From NCBI RefSeq assembly GCF_000196115.1, contig NC_005027.1, positions 310,001-374,000 of the forward strand: 64,000 nucleotides of DNA, read 5' to 3'. This document shows positions 25,196 through 33,156 of this stretch, in pieces. The notes below the pieces were generated by a model. It was not told where the DNA came from, made no database searches, and saw nothing but the letters and a program-made list of their open reading frames with translations. The position numbers and the translations under genes are program-made. The DNA comes from Rhodopirellula baltica SH 1. GTDB taxonomy: Bacteria; Planctomycetota; Planctomycetia; Pirellulales; Pirellulaceae. Numbering within the stretch: position 1 is the first letter of the stretch; every line of letters begins with the position of its first letter.

Positions 25196-28141
25196 ATGCG
25201 ATTCACGTTCTTTTTGCTGCTGCTTGCGATCACGGCCCTCTCTTCTTTGCAAGCACGAGAATGGACCGATGCGACGGGGAAGTATCGCATTGAGGCGAAG
25301 TTGGTGGTCGTTCACGGTGACAAGGCTGTCTTGGAACGTCCCGATGGAAAGATCATCAGCATTCCCATCGCGAAATTGAGCGACGCGGACCAAACCTTCC
25401 TGAAAGAATTGGCCGCGAAAAGTGCTGGGCCAAATCGCACGACCAATCGCCCTGCCGACAGGAAGCCGTCCGCAGCGTCCCCGAATTCGGCGTCGACGCT
25501 GAACGTCTCTCCGAAGGACTTGGCCGTGCAAACCGAATTGCTTCTTCGCGATGCCTGCCATCGTTGCCACGGCGAAGATGGGACCAGCGAAGGTGGCTTC
25601 AACTTCGTCGTGAATCTAGGAAAGCTTGTCAAAACAATCGCAGTCCCCGGGGAAGACTCGCAGTTACTCGAACGCATTCAAGCGGACGATGACAGCGTCA
25701 TGCCACCGTCCGGCGAAGAGCCTCGTTTGAGCGAGCGTGACATTCAGGTGATCGAGCAGTGGATTGCTGCAGGAGCCCCAATATTCGATGACGAACCCAC
25801 TCGTCCTTTCGTGTCCAATGAACAGCTCGTTCAGTGGATCGATGAAGACCTGCAAAAACAACCCGAGCGATCGCAACGGTTCATGCGGTACTTCACTCTC
25901 ACGCACTTGTACAACTCGGGCGTCAGCGAAGACGAATTGCAAACGTATCGCAACGCGTTCGCGAAGTTGCTCAATAGTCTGTCGTGGAATGCGGACCTGA
26001 TCATTCCCGAAGCGATTGATTCCGCCCGCACCGTTTTCCGGTTGGACATGCGGCAAGTTCATTGGACTCAAACCATTTGGCGATCGATCGAAGAAGCCAA
26101 TCCGTACTTCCTGATGCCGCGGACGCCCCACGCGGAGTCATGCTTTGACCGGACCGAAACCACCATGCCGTTCGTCCGAGTGGATTGGTTCGTGTTCGCT
26201 GCGTCCAAGCCGCCGCTGTATCACAGCGTGCTGAACCTGCCTGAAACAGACGCGGATCTGGAAAACATGCTTCGCGTCAACGTGCAAGCCAACATCAATC
26301 AAGAGATGGCCATTCGTGCCGCCTTCAACCGATCCGGCGTCTCGCAGAACAACCGTTTGATCGAGTGGCACAAGTCTCCCTACGGTTCGTATTGGAAGAG
26401 CTACGACTTCGCCAGCAACACAGGCCGTCAAAATTTGTTTGAGTACCCGCTCGGCCCGAGCCATCGTCGCGATTCGTTCAAGCACGATGGTGGCGAAATC
26501 ATTTTCACACTTCCAAACGGTTTGCAAGGCTATTTGCTGACTGACGAGCAAGGGCTTCGCATTGACCAAGGGCCAACGCAAATCGTCAGCGACCCGAAAC
26601 AACCGGATCGCACGGTGACCAATGGTGTGTCTTGCATGTCGTGTCACTACGCCGGCATGATTCCCAAACGAGACGAAGTTGGACCGGCGGTTCAAGCCAA
26701 TCGGTCCGCGTTCGATGATGCCGATGACATTTTGGCCCTTTACCGCGACGCCAGCGAATTGGATCGCATCATGGATCAAGATGCGAAGCGGTTCGCTGAC
26801 GCTTTGGACGATCTTGGGATCACCACGCTGAGTCGCAGCGGCGAGTCAATCTCCGCGATGTCATCTCGATTCATTCAAGACATCGATTTGGAACAGGTCG
26901 CCAGCGAATTTGGTTTGCAGGTTGAGGAGTTTTTAGAACGATTGCAAGACGCTTCTCGAGTGGCGAGGATTTTCAGTTCGCTACAGATCAGCGGTGGCAC
27001 GATCAAGCGAGATGTTTTCAAAGAAATGTTTGCCGACGCGTGCGTGGACTTGCAGTTGATTGAAGCGAACGTGGTGAGTCGCCCGAACCGGTCCAATCCC
27101 TCCGTCGCTTCGATCTCCAAACCTCGTTCCGCTTCATCGACTGTCTCGGGAAATCCGATGCACGCCGCAGGGGACGCAAAATCGAACACGCCCGCCGCAC
27201 GTCCTCCGAATGGAATCACCGAGCCGATGAAGGTGGGATCGAAATTGGTGCCGGTTGCAAAGTTCTCCGACCTCAGTTGGGGAGTGAAGTCGCTCGCAAT
27301 TCATCCCAATCAGAATGTTGTTGCGGCAGGGCGACCGGATCGAAAGATCACTTTATTCAACATCGATCATGAAAGCGTTCTAGGCGAGCTAACCGGACTG
27401 GACATGCTCCAAGCGGTGACGGCGTGCGCGTTCACTCCCGATGGGAACCACTTGATTGCCGGTGGCAGCTCGGGGCACATCGTGATTTACTCGGTCACCC
27501 AGAAGGGGCTGCTTCGCCCGTCAGGACAATTCCCTGGGCACAATGGCGAGATCCAATGCATCGACATCTCGTCGTCGGGACGATACGCATTGACCGGCGA
27601 TGGCAAAAAGGTCGCTCGGTGCTGGGAGATCGCAACTGGAAAGGAAATCTCGATGATTGGGAACTTCGAGGGACCGGTGAAGGCCGTGCACCTTTCAGCC
27701 GACGAAAGAACGATGTTCGCAACCGATGGAGCCACGCTCGTCGAAGCCGACATGCACACCGGCAGTCCGATCAGCAAGCGTCCACTGAACCGATCTTGGG
27801 CTTCGGGGCAGTCGGCTGCGTTCTCGCCCGATGGTGCCTGGCTGGCCGTGGCGGACACTTACAACATCCGGGTTTGGGACCTGAACACATTCCGCGAACT
27901 GGAGCCTTTGATCGGCAACGAAACGTTGTGGACCATGTGTTTTGCTCCCGACAATCAGCACTTGTTCGCTGGCGCACGCGGGAAGGTTGATGTTTGGGAA
28001 TTTCAACGCAACGCGAGGCTTCAGCGCCAATCCATTGAGCGAGGTTACATTCAGTCGCTCGCCGTGTCTGCAGACGGCCGTCACTTCGCCGCAGTCGGAA
28101 GCATCGGCGGTTCACTCGAAGTCTTCTCTCGCGACAAATGA
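25196..28141 (+). CDS. SHD1-like + cytochrome-type + WD40 planctomycete protein
   Basis: 981 aa from ATG 25196 with a signal peptide ending at LQA. Residues 22-75 (REWTDATGKYRIEAKLV, IPIAKLSDADQ) match the SLA1-homology SHD1 domain that planctomycetes often export. A cytochrome-like segment follows with CHRCH at 121-125 and a later CMSCH near 480, both c-type heme-attachment patterns. Residues about 690-978 are WD40 repeats (SLAIHPNQNVVAAGRPDRKI, CAFTPDGNHLIAGG, IRVWDLNTFREL). An exported heme protein with a C-terminal propeller for protein contacts is inferred; function unknown. It is convergent with the ECF sigma gene 12 bases downstream. Confidence 0.82.
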   Translation: MRFTFFLLLLAITALSSLQAREWTDATGKYRIEAKLVVVHGDKAVLERPDGKIISIPIAKLSDADQTFLKELAAKSAGPNRTTNRPADRKPSAASPNSASTLNVSPKDLAVQTELLLRDACHRCHGEDGTSEGGFNFVVNLGKLVKTIAVPGEDSQLLERIQADDDSVMPPSGEEPRLSERDIQVIEQWIAAGAPIFDDEPTRPFVSNEQLVQWIDEDLQKQPERSQRFMRYFTLTHLYNSGVSEDELQTYRNAFAKLLNSLSWNADLIIPEAIDSARTVFRLDMRQVHWTQTIWRSIEEANPYFLMPRTPHAESCFDRTETTMPFVRVDWFVFAASKPPLYHSVLNLPETDADLENMLRVNVQANINQEMAIRAAFNRSGVSQNNRLIEWHKSPYGSYWKSYDFASNTGRQNLFEYPLGPSHRRDSFKHDGGEIIFTLPNGLQGYLLTDEQGLRIDQGPTQIVSDPKQPDRTVTNGVSCMSCHYAGMIPKRDEVGPAVQANRSAFDDADDILALYRDASELDRIMDQDAKRFADALDDLGITTLSRSGESISAMSSRFIQDIDLEQVASEFGLQVEEFLERLQDASRVARIFSSLQISGGTIKRDVFKEMFADACVDLQLIEANVVSRPNRSNPSVASISKPRSASSTVSGNPMHAAGDAKSNTPAARPPNGITEPMKVGSKLVPVAKFSDLSWGVKSLAIHPNQNVVAAGRPDRKITLFNIDHESVLGELTGLDMLQAVTACAFTPDGNHLIAGGSSGHIVIYSVTQKGLLRPSGQFPGHNGEIQCIDISSSGRYALTGDGKKVARCWEIATGKEISMIGNFEGPVKAVHLSADERTMFATDGATLVEADMHTGSPISKRPLNRSWASGQSAAFSPDGAWLAVADTYNIRVWDLNTFRELEPLIGNETLWTMCFAPDNQHLFAGARGKVDVWEFQRNARLQRQSIERGYIQSLAVSADGRHFAAVGSIGGSLEVFSRDK

Positions 28142-28153
28142 TTCAAGCAGGCC

Positions 28154-28729
28154 TCACGGATGGTTCATCTCGCGTTGCAGCCAAGCTCTCGCGTAGGCCC
28201 AGTTGCGTTTGGTCGTTCGTGCGGAGACACCGAGAATCTCAGCGGTCTCTTCGATGGTCAGGCCTGTGAAATAGCGAAGTTCGACCAGCTTGGCCAATGC
28301 CGGGTCTTCGCCGCCCAACTTGTTCAACGCTTCGTCCAGGGTCAACAGTTCGTCGACGTCATGGGAATCCACCGAAGCAACGTCGTTGTTCAATTCGCGA
28401 CGGACCAGGTCTCCACCACGTTTCGTGCGTTTCTTGCTGCGAGCATTCTCGATCAAAATCCGACGCATCGCCTCCGCCGCGGCGGCGAAGAAGTGGCCTC
28501 GTCCGTCCCAGTGTTGCGAATCATTCCCGCCGACCAATCGCAGGAATGCTTCATGAACCAGTGCAGTCGGTTGCAACGTGTGCCCCGGCTTCTCATGGTT
28601 CATCCGGCTCGAGGCCAGTCGTCGCAATTCATCATAGACCAACGGCAGCAGATCCCCCGCCGCATTGGGATCGCCTTCGTCGATGGCCGTCAATATTCGC
28701 GTGATATCTCGATTCATCGGCCTCATCAT
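28154..28729 (-). CDS. ECF-type sigma-70 factor (planctomycete type)
   Basis: 191 aa from ATG 28729; ATG 28717, preceded by GAGG, is an equally possible start and matches the usual beginning of the family. Region 2: GDLLPLVYDELRRLASSRM and PTALVHEAFLRLVGG. Region 4: VELRYFTGLTIEETAEILGVSARTTKRNW, a helix-turn-helix reading the -35 element. A long basic segment (ENARSKKRTKRGG) lies in region 2. It lacks a neighbouring anti-sigma gene; the nearest genes on the same strand and beyond encode EF-hand proteins and a Ser/Thr kinase, a common planctomycete arrangement. Target promoters unknown. Confidence 0.9.
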   Translation of the reverse strand: MMRPMNRDITRILTAIDEGDPNAAGDLLPLVYDELRRLASSRMNHEKPGHTLQPTALVHEAFLRLVGGNDSQHWDGRGHFFAAAAEAMRRILIENARSKKRTKRGGDLVRRELNNDVASVDSHDVDELLTLDEALNKLGGEDPALAKLVELRYFTGLTIEETAEILGVSARTTKRNWAYARAWLQREMNHP

Positions 28730-28778
28730 AGCCGATCAATCCGGTTTGCAATCCTTGCCCGATTCGCACTTCGAACGA

Positions 28779-29393
28779 TCAAACATAGCGATCAATGACA
28801 AAACCACCTTCATCGATGTCACCAGCCAACGACTGCGCGAAGGCTTCGGTGTCGACGCTATTTTCTTCCAACACACTGTTCAACGCCGATCGAATCTCTT
28901 CGGAGGTCACGTTGCCATCTGAATCCGCGGCAAGCTGTTCCAACGAGTCAATGATTTGACTCACCAACTCATCGGCCGACGCTTCCTCGACACCCGCCGA
29001 GAGCAACGCTGATTCGATGGAGCTTGCTGAACTGTCGTCTTTGGGTGGCGGTGGTCCTTGAGGGCGTCCGCGACCGGATGGTCCGTTGGCCCGGAGTGCT
29101 TGTTCGACTTCGGCCGAGTCGATTCCATTGGCATCCAAGACTTCTTCCACCGCCGACCGAAACGCTTGGCTTTGGTTGCCATCGGACGACTCCGATTGCA
29201 ACTCGGAAATGGCATCGTCAATTTGGGCCAACACTTTATTGGCGGTTGTGTCGTCCACCCCGACGCTCTGCAACGCACTCGCCAACTGTTCTTCGCTCGG
29301 CGGCGGTGGACCTTGCCGGCGAGCCTGAGTGGAGGAGCTCTGAGCTGAGAGGGCTTGAGTGCTAACGGAGGAGGTGAGACCGGAAAGATTCAT
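28779..29393 (-). CDS. EF-hand-like acidic protein with Pro-rich linkers
   Basis: 204 aa from ATG 29393, chosen over an upstream in-frame start because MNLSGLTSSVSTQALSAQSS begins the characteristic composition and AAGGATCC precedes it. Two RxQGPPPP linkers separate helical blocks of similar design (LASALQSVGVDDTTANKVLA, ESALLSAGVEEASADELVSQ), so the protein is internally repeated. The block LAADSDGNVTSEEIRSAL is an EF-hand-like loop whose first ligand is Ala rather than Asp, so calcium binding may be weak. No signal peptide. It lies 49 bases upstream of the sigma factor on the same strand and may be co-transcribed with it. Confidence 0.65.
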   Translation of the reverse strand: MNLSGLTSSVSTQALSAQSSSTQARRQGPPPPSEEQLASALQSVGVDDTTANKVLAQIDDAISELQSESSDGNQSQAFRSAVEEVLDANGIDSAEVEQALRANGPSGRGRPQGPPPPKDDSSASSIESALLSAGVEEASADELVSQIIDSLEQLAADSDGNVTSEEIRSALNSVLEENSVDTEAFAQSLAGDIDEGGFVIDRYV

Positions 29394-29793
29394 CGGATGG
29401 GATCCTTCAATGGAGAGCCTTGATATCACGCAAACACTTCGCGTTTTCATCAGGTCGGCAACACCGATGTCGGTGCGGCAGCAGTGAACTCTTGGCCTAT
29501 TTTTGCCGAAAGGCCAACGATTTCCCGATGTTTTCCGGCATTGCCACAATTCCCCAAAAAAGGTTTGAAAGCGTGTCCCCTTGCAGCGTCCGATGACGCA
29601 TTAGGTCTTCGGCAAATGTTATTAGGTCTTCGGCAAATGTTATTTCGATGCCTGATCTGCTCTTTTCCGTGCGAATGAGGAGGTCAAAGTTCCCTTCTCC
29701 CAATGGGGCTTGTCGATCGTGCAGCGGCCGTTTTCTTGCGTTGCGTCCTCATTCGCTCGTGCCCTTCTCTCTCTTCTCTTCCAAGGTCCAATC
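29394..29793. other. Divergent intergenic region between two EF-hand genes
   Basis: 400 bases separating the two EF-hand genes, presumably holding both promoters. It contains the 21-bp tandem duplication at 29600-29641. No confident -35/-10 pair was assigned. Confidence 0.5.
29600..29641 (+). repeat. Perfect 21-bp tandem duplication
   Basis: The 21 bases at 29600-29620 are repeated exactly at 29621-29641, about 150 bases upstream of the EF-hand gene at 29794. Confidence 0.95.
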
Positions 29794-30357
29794 GTGAATC
29801 GAACACTGCAATGCTTCGTCGTGGCGGGAATGATCTTCATTCCCAATCTTCTTGCTGCTCAGCCTCCTGGACGCGGGGGACAAGGTGGAATGAATGGACG
29901 GGGTGGCCCACCACCTGAAATGATCTATCAACTATTCACCACCGCGGATGCCAACAACGACGGCAGCGTCACCAAGGCGGAATTGATGGCGGTGATGCAA
30001 AACCAAAGTCGCGGCAATCAACTTGGTCGCGGTGGACCTCCACCAATGAACGGTGACCTTCGACCGGGTAATCCCGGTGGGGATCAACCACCGCAAGGCG
30101 GACGCGGTGGCCAGCATGGACCGCCACCCGAACCCGGTCAGATATTGCCCGAACCGGTCGCGCTATCATTGAACTTGAACGACCGTCAATCTCGTCAGCT
30201 TGCCGCGTTGCAAGCCGATGTCGATCGACGACTTGCCGCGATTCTGACGGACGAGCAACTGACCCAACTTCGCACGGCACGTCCGCCCCAAGGCCACGCC
30301 CCAATGGAAGCAGGCGACGATGCTCGTCCCAATCAACGACCACAACGCCCTCAGTGA
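29794..30357 (+). CDS. Exported EF-hand protein rich in Gly/Pro
   Basis: 187 aa from GTG 29794, behind AAGGTCC; this start yields a signal peptide (LQCFVVAGMIFIPNLLAAQ) that the longer frame from TTG 29710 would bury. After a Gly/Pro-rich stretch (GRGGQGGMNGRGGPPP), TTADANNDGSVTKAEL is a canonical 12-residue EF-hand loop with D/N ligands and terminal Glu. A helical segment (LSLNLNDRQSRQLAALQADV) near residue 130 resembles Spy/CpxP-like small periplasmic proteins. Probably a calcium-responsive envelope protein; partner unknown. It is followed by an overlapping small frame. Confidence 0.7.
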   Translation: MNRTLQCFVVAGMIFIPNLLAAQPPGRGGQGGMNGRGGPPPEMIYQLFTTADANNDGSVTKAELMAVMQNQSRGNQLGRGGPPPMNGDLRPGNPGGDQPPQGGRGGQHGPPPEPGQILPEPVALSLNLNDRQSRQLAALQADVDRRLAAILTDEQLTQLRTARPPQGHAPMEAGDDARPNQRPQRPQ

Positions 30358-30629
30358 TGAACTGCGACAACATCGGACGCTCGAGCGATAGCATTCGAGC
30401 GACGTTTGCGTTGATGGCTGGCAACCCGCCCTCGCCGACCGCTCCTATATCGCTGCTCGAACTCGCCGTCGTAAAGAACCGGCTGTTGCTGGCGACTCCC
30501 ATCTTGTTCTTGCTCGGTTTTGTCGCACTGGTGATGGCTCAACCACCTTCACCAACGCGATTGCACGACATCGCCCCAATGCGTGGCGGGCCATGCGTGG
30601 CAACCGAGAGTGTGCCGTTTGAACCGTGA
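30357..30629 (+). CDS. Possible small single-span membrane protein
   Basis: About 90 aa from ATG 30357, overlapping the stop of the EF-hand gene (TGATG), or from GTG 30354. The only feature is a hydrophobic segment (LLLATPILFLLGFVALVMA) near residue 43, followed by a short Pro/Arg tail. There are no recognisable homologues. The overlap favours translational coupling; the weak composition argues for caution. Confidence 0.4.
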   Translation: MNCDNIGRSSDSIRATFALMAGNPPSPTAPISLLELAVVKNRLLLATPILFLLGFVALVMAQPPSPTRLHDIAPMRGGPCVATESVPFEP

Positions 30630-30654
30630 GCCGACGAGTTGGTTTCTTACCGTT

Positions 30655-30780
30655 CCTAGCAGCCTGTTGATTTAGTCGTATACCGAGTGACAACAATTAG
30701 CCGATGGGCGTTAGCCCCGGTTGGCGCCTGACTAACCGGCGCTAGCGCGGTGCGGCTCATTAAATTAACAGCCCGCTAGG
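30655..30780 (-). repeat. 126-bp palindromic interspersed element, copy B
   Basis: The reverse complement of this segment aligns without gaps to 7585-7710 with 111 of 126 identities. It lies between the small frame ending at 30629 and the kinase start at 30807, just 26 bases from the latter, so it may carry or disturb the kinase promoter. Its terminal repeats are CCTAGCAGCCTGTTGA and TTAACAGCCCGCTAGG. Confidence 0.85.
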
Positions 30781-30806
30781 AAACGATTTGCGGCTACGAT
30801 TGTTCC

Positions 30807-33146
30807 ATGACCAATCCGACTGAACGAGCGATTTTCCTGCAAGCGATCGAGGAAGATAACCCTGACGAGCGGCAGGCTTACTTGGACTCAGCCTGCGGAA
30901 GTGACGCTGCGCTCCGGAAGACAATGGAGGAATTGATCGCCGCTCATGATCAGCCTGCTGCTTTGCTGGATCATCCAATCGGAGCCAACCGCAGCCTCCC
31001 ATCATTCGCGGCCCCCGCCCCGGCGGAACTCGTCGATCACATCGGCATGCAAATCGGCACTTACACACTCCGTGAACAAATTGGCGAAGGTGGGTTTGGG
31101 CTGGTCTTTGTCGCGGAACAAGAAAGTCCGGTCCGCAGACGCGTCGCGTTGAAGATTGTCAAACCGGGTGTGGGATCCAAAGAAGTGATCGCGAGGTTCG
31201 AGGCTGAACGACAAGCGGTCGCTTTGATGAATCATCCCAATATTGCCCAAGTTTTCGACGCGGGAGTGACCGCCGATTATCGGCCTTACTTCGTCATGGA
31301 ATTAGTGCGGGGACTCCCCATCACCGAATTCTGTGACGAAAAACAGATGGACGTTCGCGAACGTTTGAATCTGATGATCGATGTGTGTTCCGCCGTCCAT
31401 CATGCTCATCAAAAAGGCGTTATCCACCGAGACATCAAACCATCCAACGTCATGGTGACACTGCATGACGATCGGGCGGTCGCGAAGGTGATCGACTTCG
31501 GTGTGGCAAAAGCGCTGGATCAAAAACTGACGGACAAGACGGTTTACACGCGGTTCTTTTCAATGATCGGGACACCGCTTTACATGAGTCCCGAACAAGC
31601 CGAGATGAGCAGCCTGGACGTCGACACCCGAAGCGACATCTACTCGCTCGGCGTTTTGATGTATGAGTTGCTGGTCGGCGCCACGCCGTTTGATCGCGGC
31701 CGTTTGGATTCGGCCGGCTTAGACGAAATGCGGCGAATCATTCGCGAAGAAGAGCCGCCGCGTCCAAGCACCCGGTTGTCGACTTTGACCGCAGAACGCA
31801 TTCGCAGCTTGGGTCTTCAGAACCACGGTGCGGGCGCCTCGCAATCACGAAGTCTGAGTTCCGATCTGCGGGGTGACCTGGATTGGATCGTGATGAAGGC
31901 ATTGGAAAAAGACCGGACGCGTCGATACGATTCCGCTGCGTCGTTGGCCAATGACATTCGCCACTACCTCAACGGTGAACCGGTCACCGCCAGACCGCCC
32001 AGCAAATTCTATCAGTTTCAAAAGTTCGCTCGCCGCAATCGCGTGGTCATCGGTACCGCCACCTTGGTCGGCTGCACGTTGGTACTGGGCACTGCTGCGA
32101 GTCTTTGGCAAATGTCGGAGGCCATTCACGAACGCAACGCGAAAGACGAAGCACTCCGTGATGCGATGATCGCGAAAACAGAGGCGATCGCCGCGAAACA
32201 GAAGGTCGAAAGATTCGCGGAAGGTTTGACGGTTGCCAACGAATTGGTCGCCAGCGGCCAAACGCACGCCAACTCAGGACAATGGAAAGAAGCCGCTCGA
32301 GATTTTGACGCCGCGGTTGAAATCCAACCCAGCTACGACTTGCCACGGGTCCAACGAGCTCAGCTGTTTTCTCGATTGCGTCTTTGGCCAGAAGCCGCTC
32401 AAGACTACGCGATCGCACTCGACACCGGAGCGAGAACCTTCCAGCCACAATGGTGGGGCGTCCCGGCGTTGTTTCTTTATCAGGGATACACCCAGGAATA
32501 CCGTCAATTGGCAGAGCAATATCAAACGCAACTGCTGAACGAACCGGAGCGGCCTCATTGGTTGCTCATCCGTGGGTTGGCGGCCAGCGACACGACTGAA
32601 TCGTCGATCGATCGCAAAGCGATTTCGGATTTGGCCCACGTTTGGTTATGGCAACGCGAATTTGAACCGCCCCGGCGTGAGAATCGATCTCGGTCATCGG
32701 ATGATCCTCGAAAGAGAGATTACCTCGGACGACTCCCACCGACCGAGGATTCTCCATTGAGCGTTTGTCAATACAGCACCGGCTTGGCTGAACTTCGAAC
32801 TGGCGAGTACGAATCCGCCGCTGAACTGCTTCTAGATGCTGCGTCCGATCATCGTTGGCCGGCAAACTACATTGTCGATTCGCCACTGGCCCTTGCCTAT
32901 CACCACCAGGGCAACTCTGAACTGGCCCGACAAACCCTGGATCGTGCCTCGCAAAACTTGAAAAAGCAACTCGAGAAACTACAACGCCCAAGTCAAATGG
33001 CACGTTCATCACCTTGGTTTGATCTGATCGAAGCACTGTTGCTACATGAAGAGGCGTGCCGGACCATTACCGGCACGCAGTCGACGCTACGTCCCCAACT
33101 CGATCAACTTCGGCAAGCATCGTTGAAGCTGATCGAGCAAGGCTGA
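30807..33146 (+). CDS. Transmembrane Ser/Thr protein kinase with TPR-like output
   Basis: 779 aa from ATG 30807. Residues 1-60 form a helical head common in planctomycete kinases. The kinase domain (about 86-400) has all key elements: GEGGFG near 93, ALKIVK with Lys116, HRDIKPSN at 207 and DFG at 230-232. A transmembrane segment (VVIGTATLVGCTLVLGTAAS) near 420 is followed by a coiled-coil and TPR-like repeats (ANSGQWKEAARDFDAAVEIQ) reaching the C-terminus, presumably outside the cytoplasm or in the periplasm. It probably phosphorylates signalling proteins on Ser/Thr; the ECF sigma factors on both sides are candidate partners (inference). Confidence 0.92.
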   Translation: MTNPTERAIFLQAIEEDNPDERQAYLDSACGSDAALRKTMEELIAAHDQPAALLDHPIGANRSLPSFAAPAPAELVDHIGMQIGTYTLREQIGEGGFGLVFVAEQESPVRRRVALKIVKPGVGSKEVIARFEAERQAVALMNHPNIAQVFDAGVTADYRPYFVMELVRGLPITEFCDEKQMDVRERLNLMIDVCSAVHHAHQKGVIHRDIKPSNVMVTLHDDRAVAKVIDFGVAKALDQKLTDKTVYTRFFSMIGTPLYMSPEQAEMSSLDVDTRSDIYSLGVLMYELLVGATPFDRGRLDSAGLDEMRRIIREEEPPRPSTRLSTLTAERIRSLGLQNHGAGASQSRSLSSDLRGDLDWIVMKALEKDRTRRYDSAASLANDIRHYLNGEPVTARPPSKFYQFQKFARRNRVVIGTATLVGCTLVLGTAASLWQMSEAIHERNAKDEALRDAMIAKTEAIAAKQKVERFAEGLTVANELVASGQTHANSGQWKEAARDFDAAVEIQPSYDLPRVQRAQLFSRLRLWPEAAQDYAIALDTGARTFQPQWWGVPALFLYQGYTQEYRQLAEQYQTQLLNEPERPHWLLIRGLAASDTTESSIDRKAISDLAHVWLWQREFEPPRRENRSRSSDDPRKRDYLGRLPPTEDSPLSVCQYSTGLAELRTGEYESAAELLLDAASDHRWPANYIVDSPLALAYHHQGNSELARQTLDRASQNLKKQLEKLQRPSQMARSSPWFDLIEALLLHEEACRTITGTQSTLRPQLDQLRQASLKLIEQG

Positions 33147-33156
33147 ACGTTCCCGC

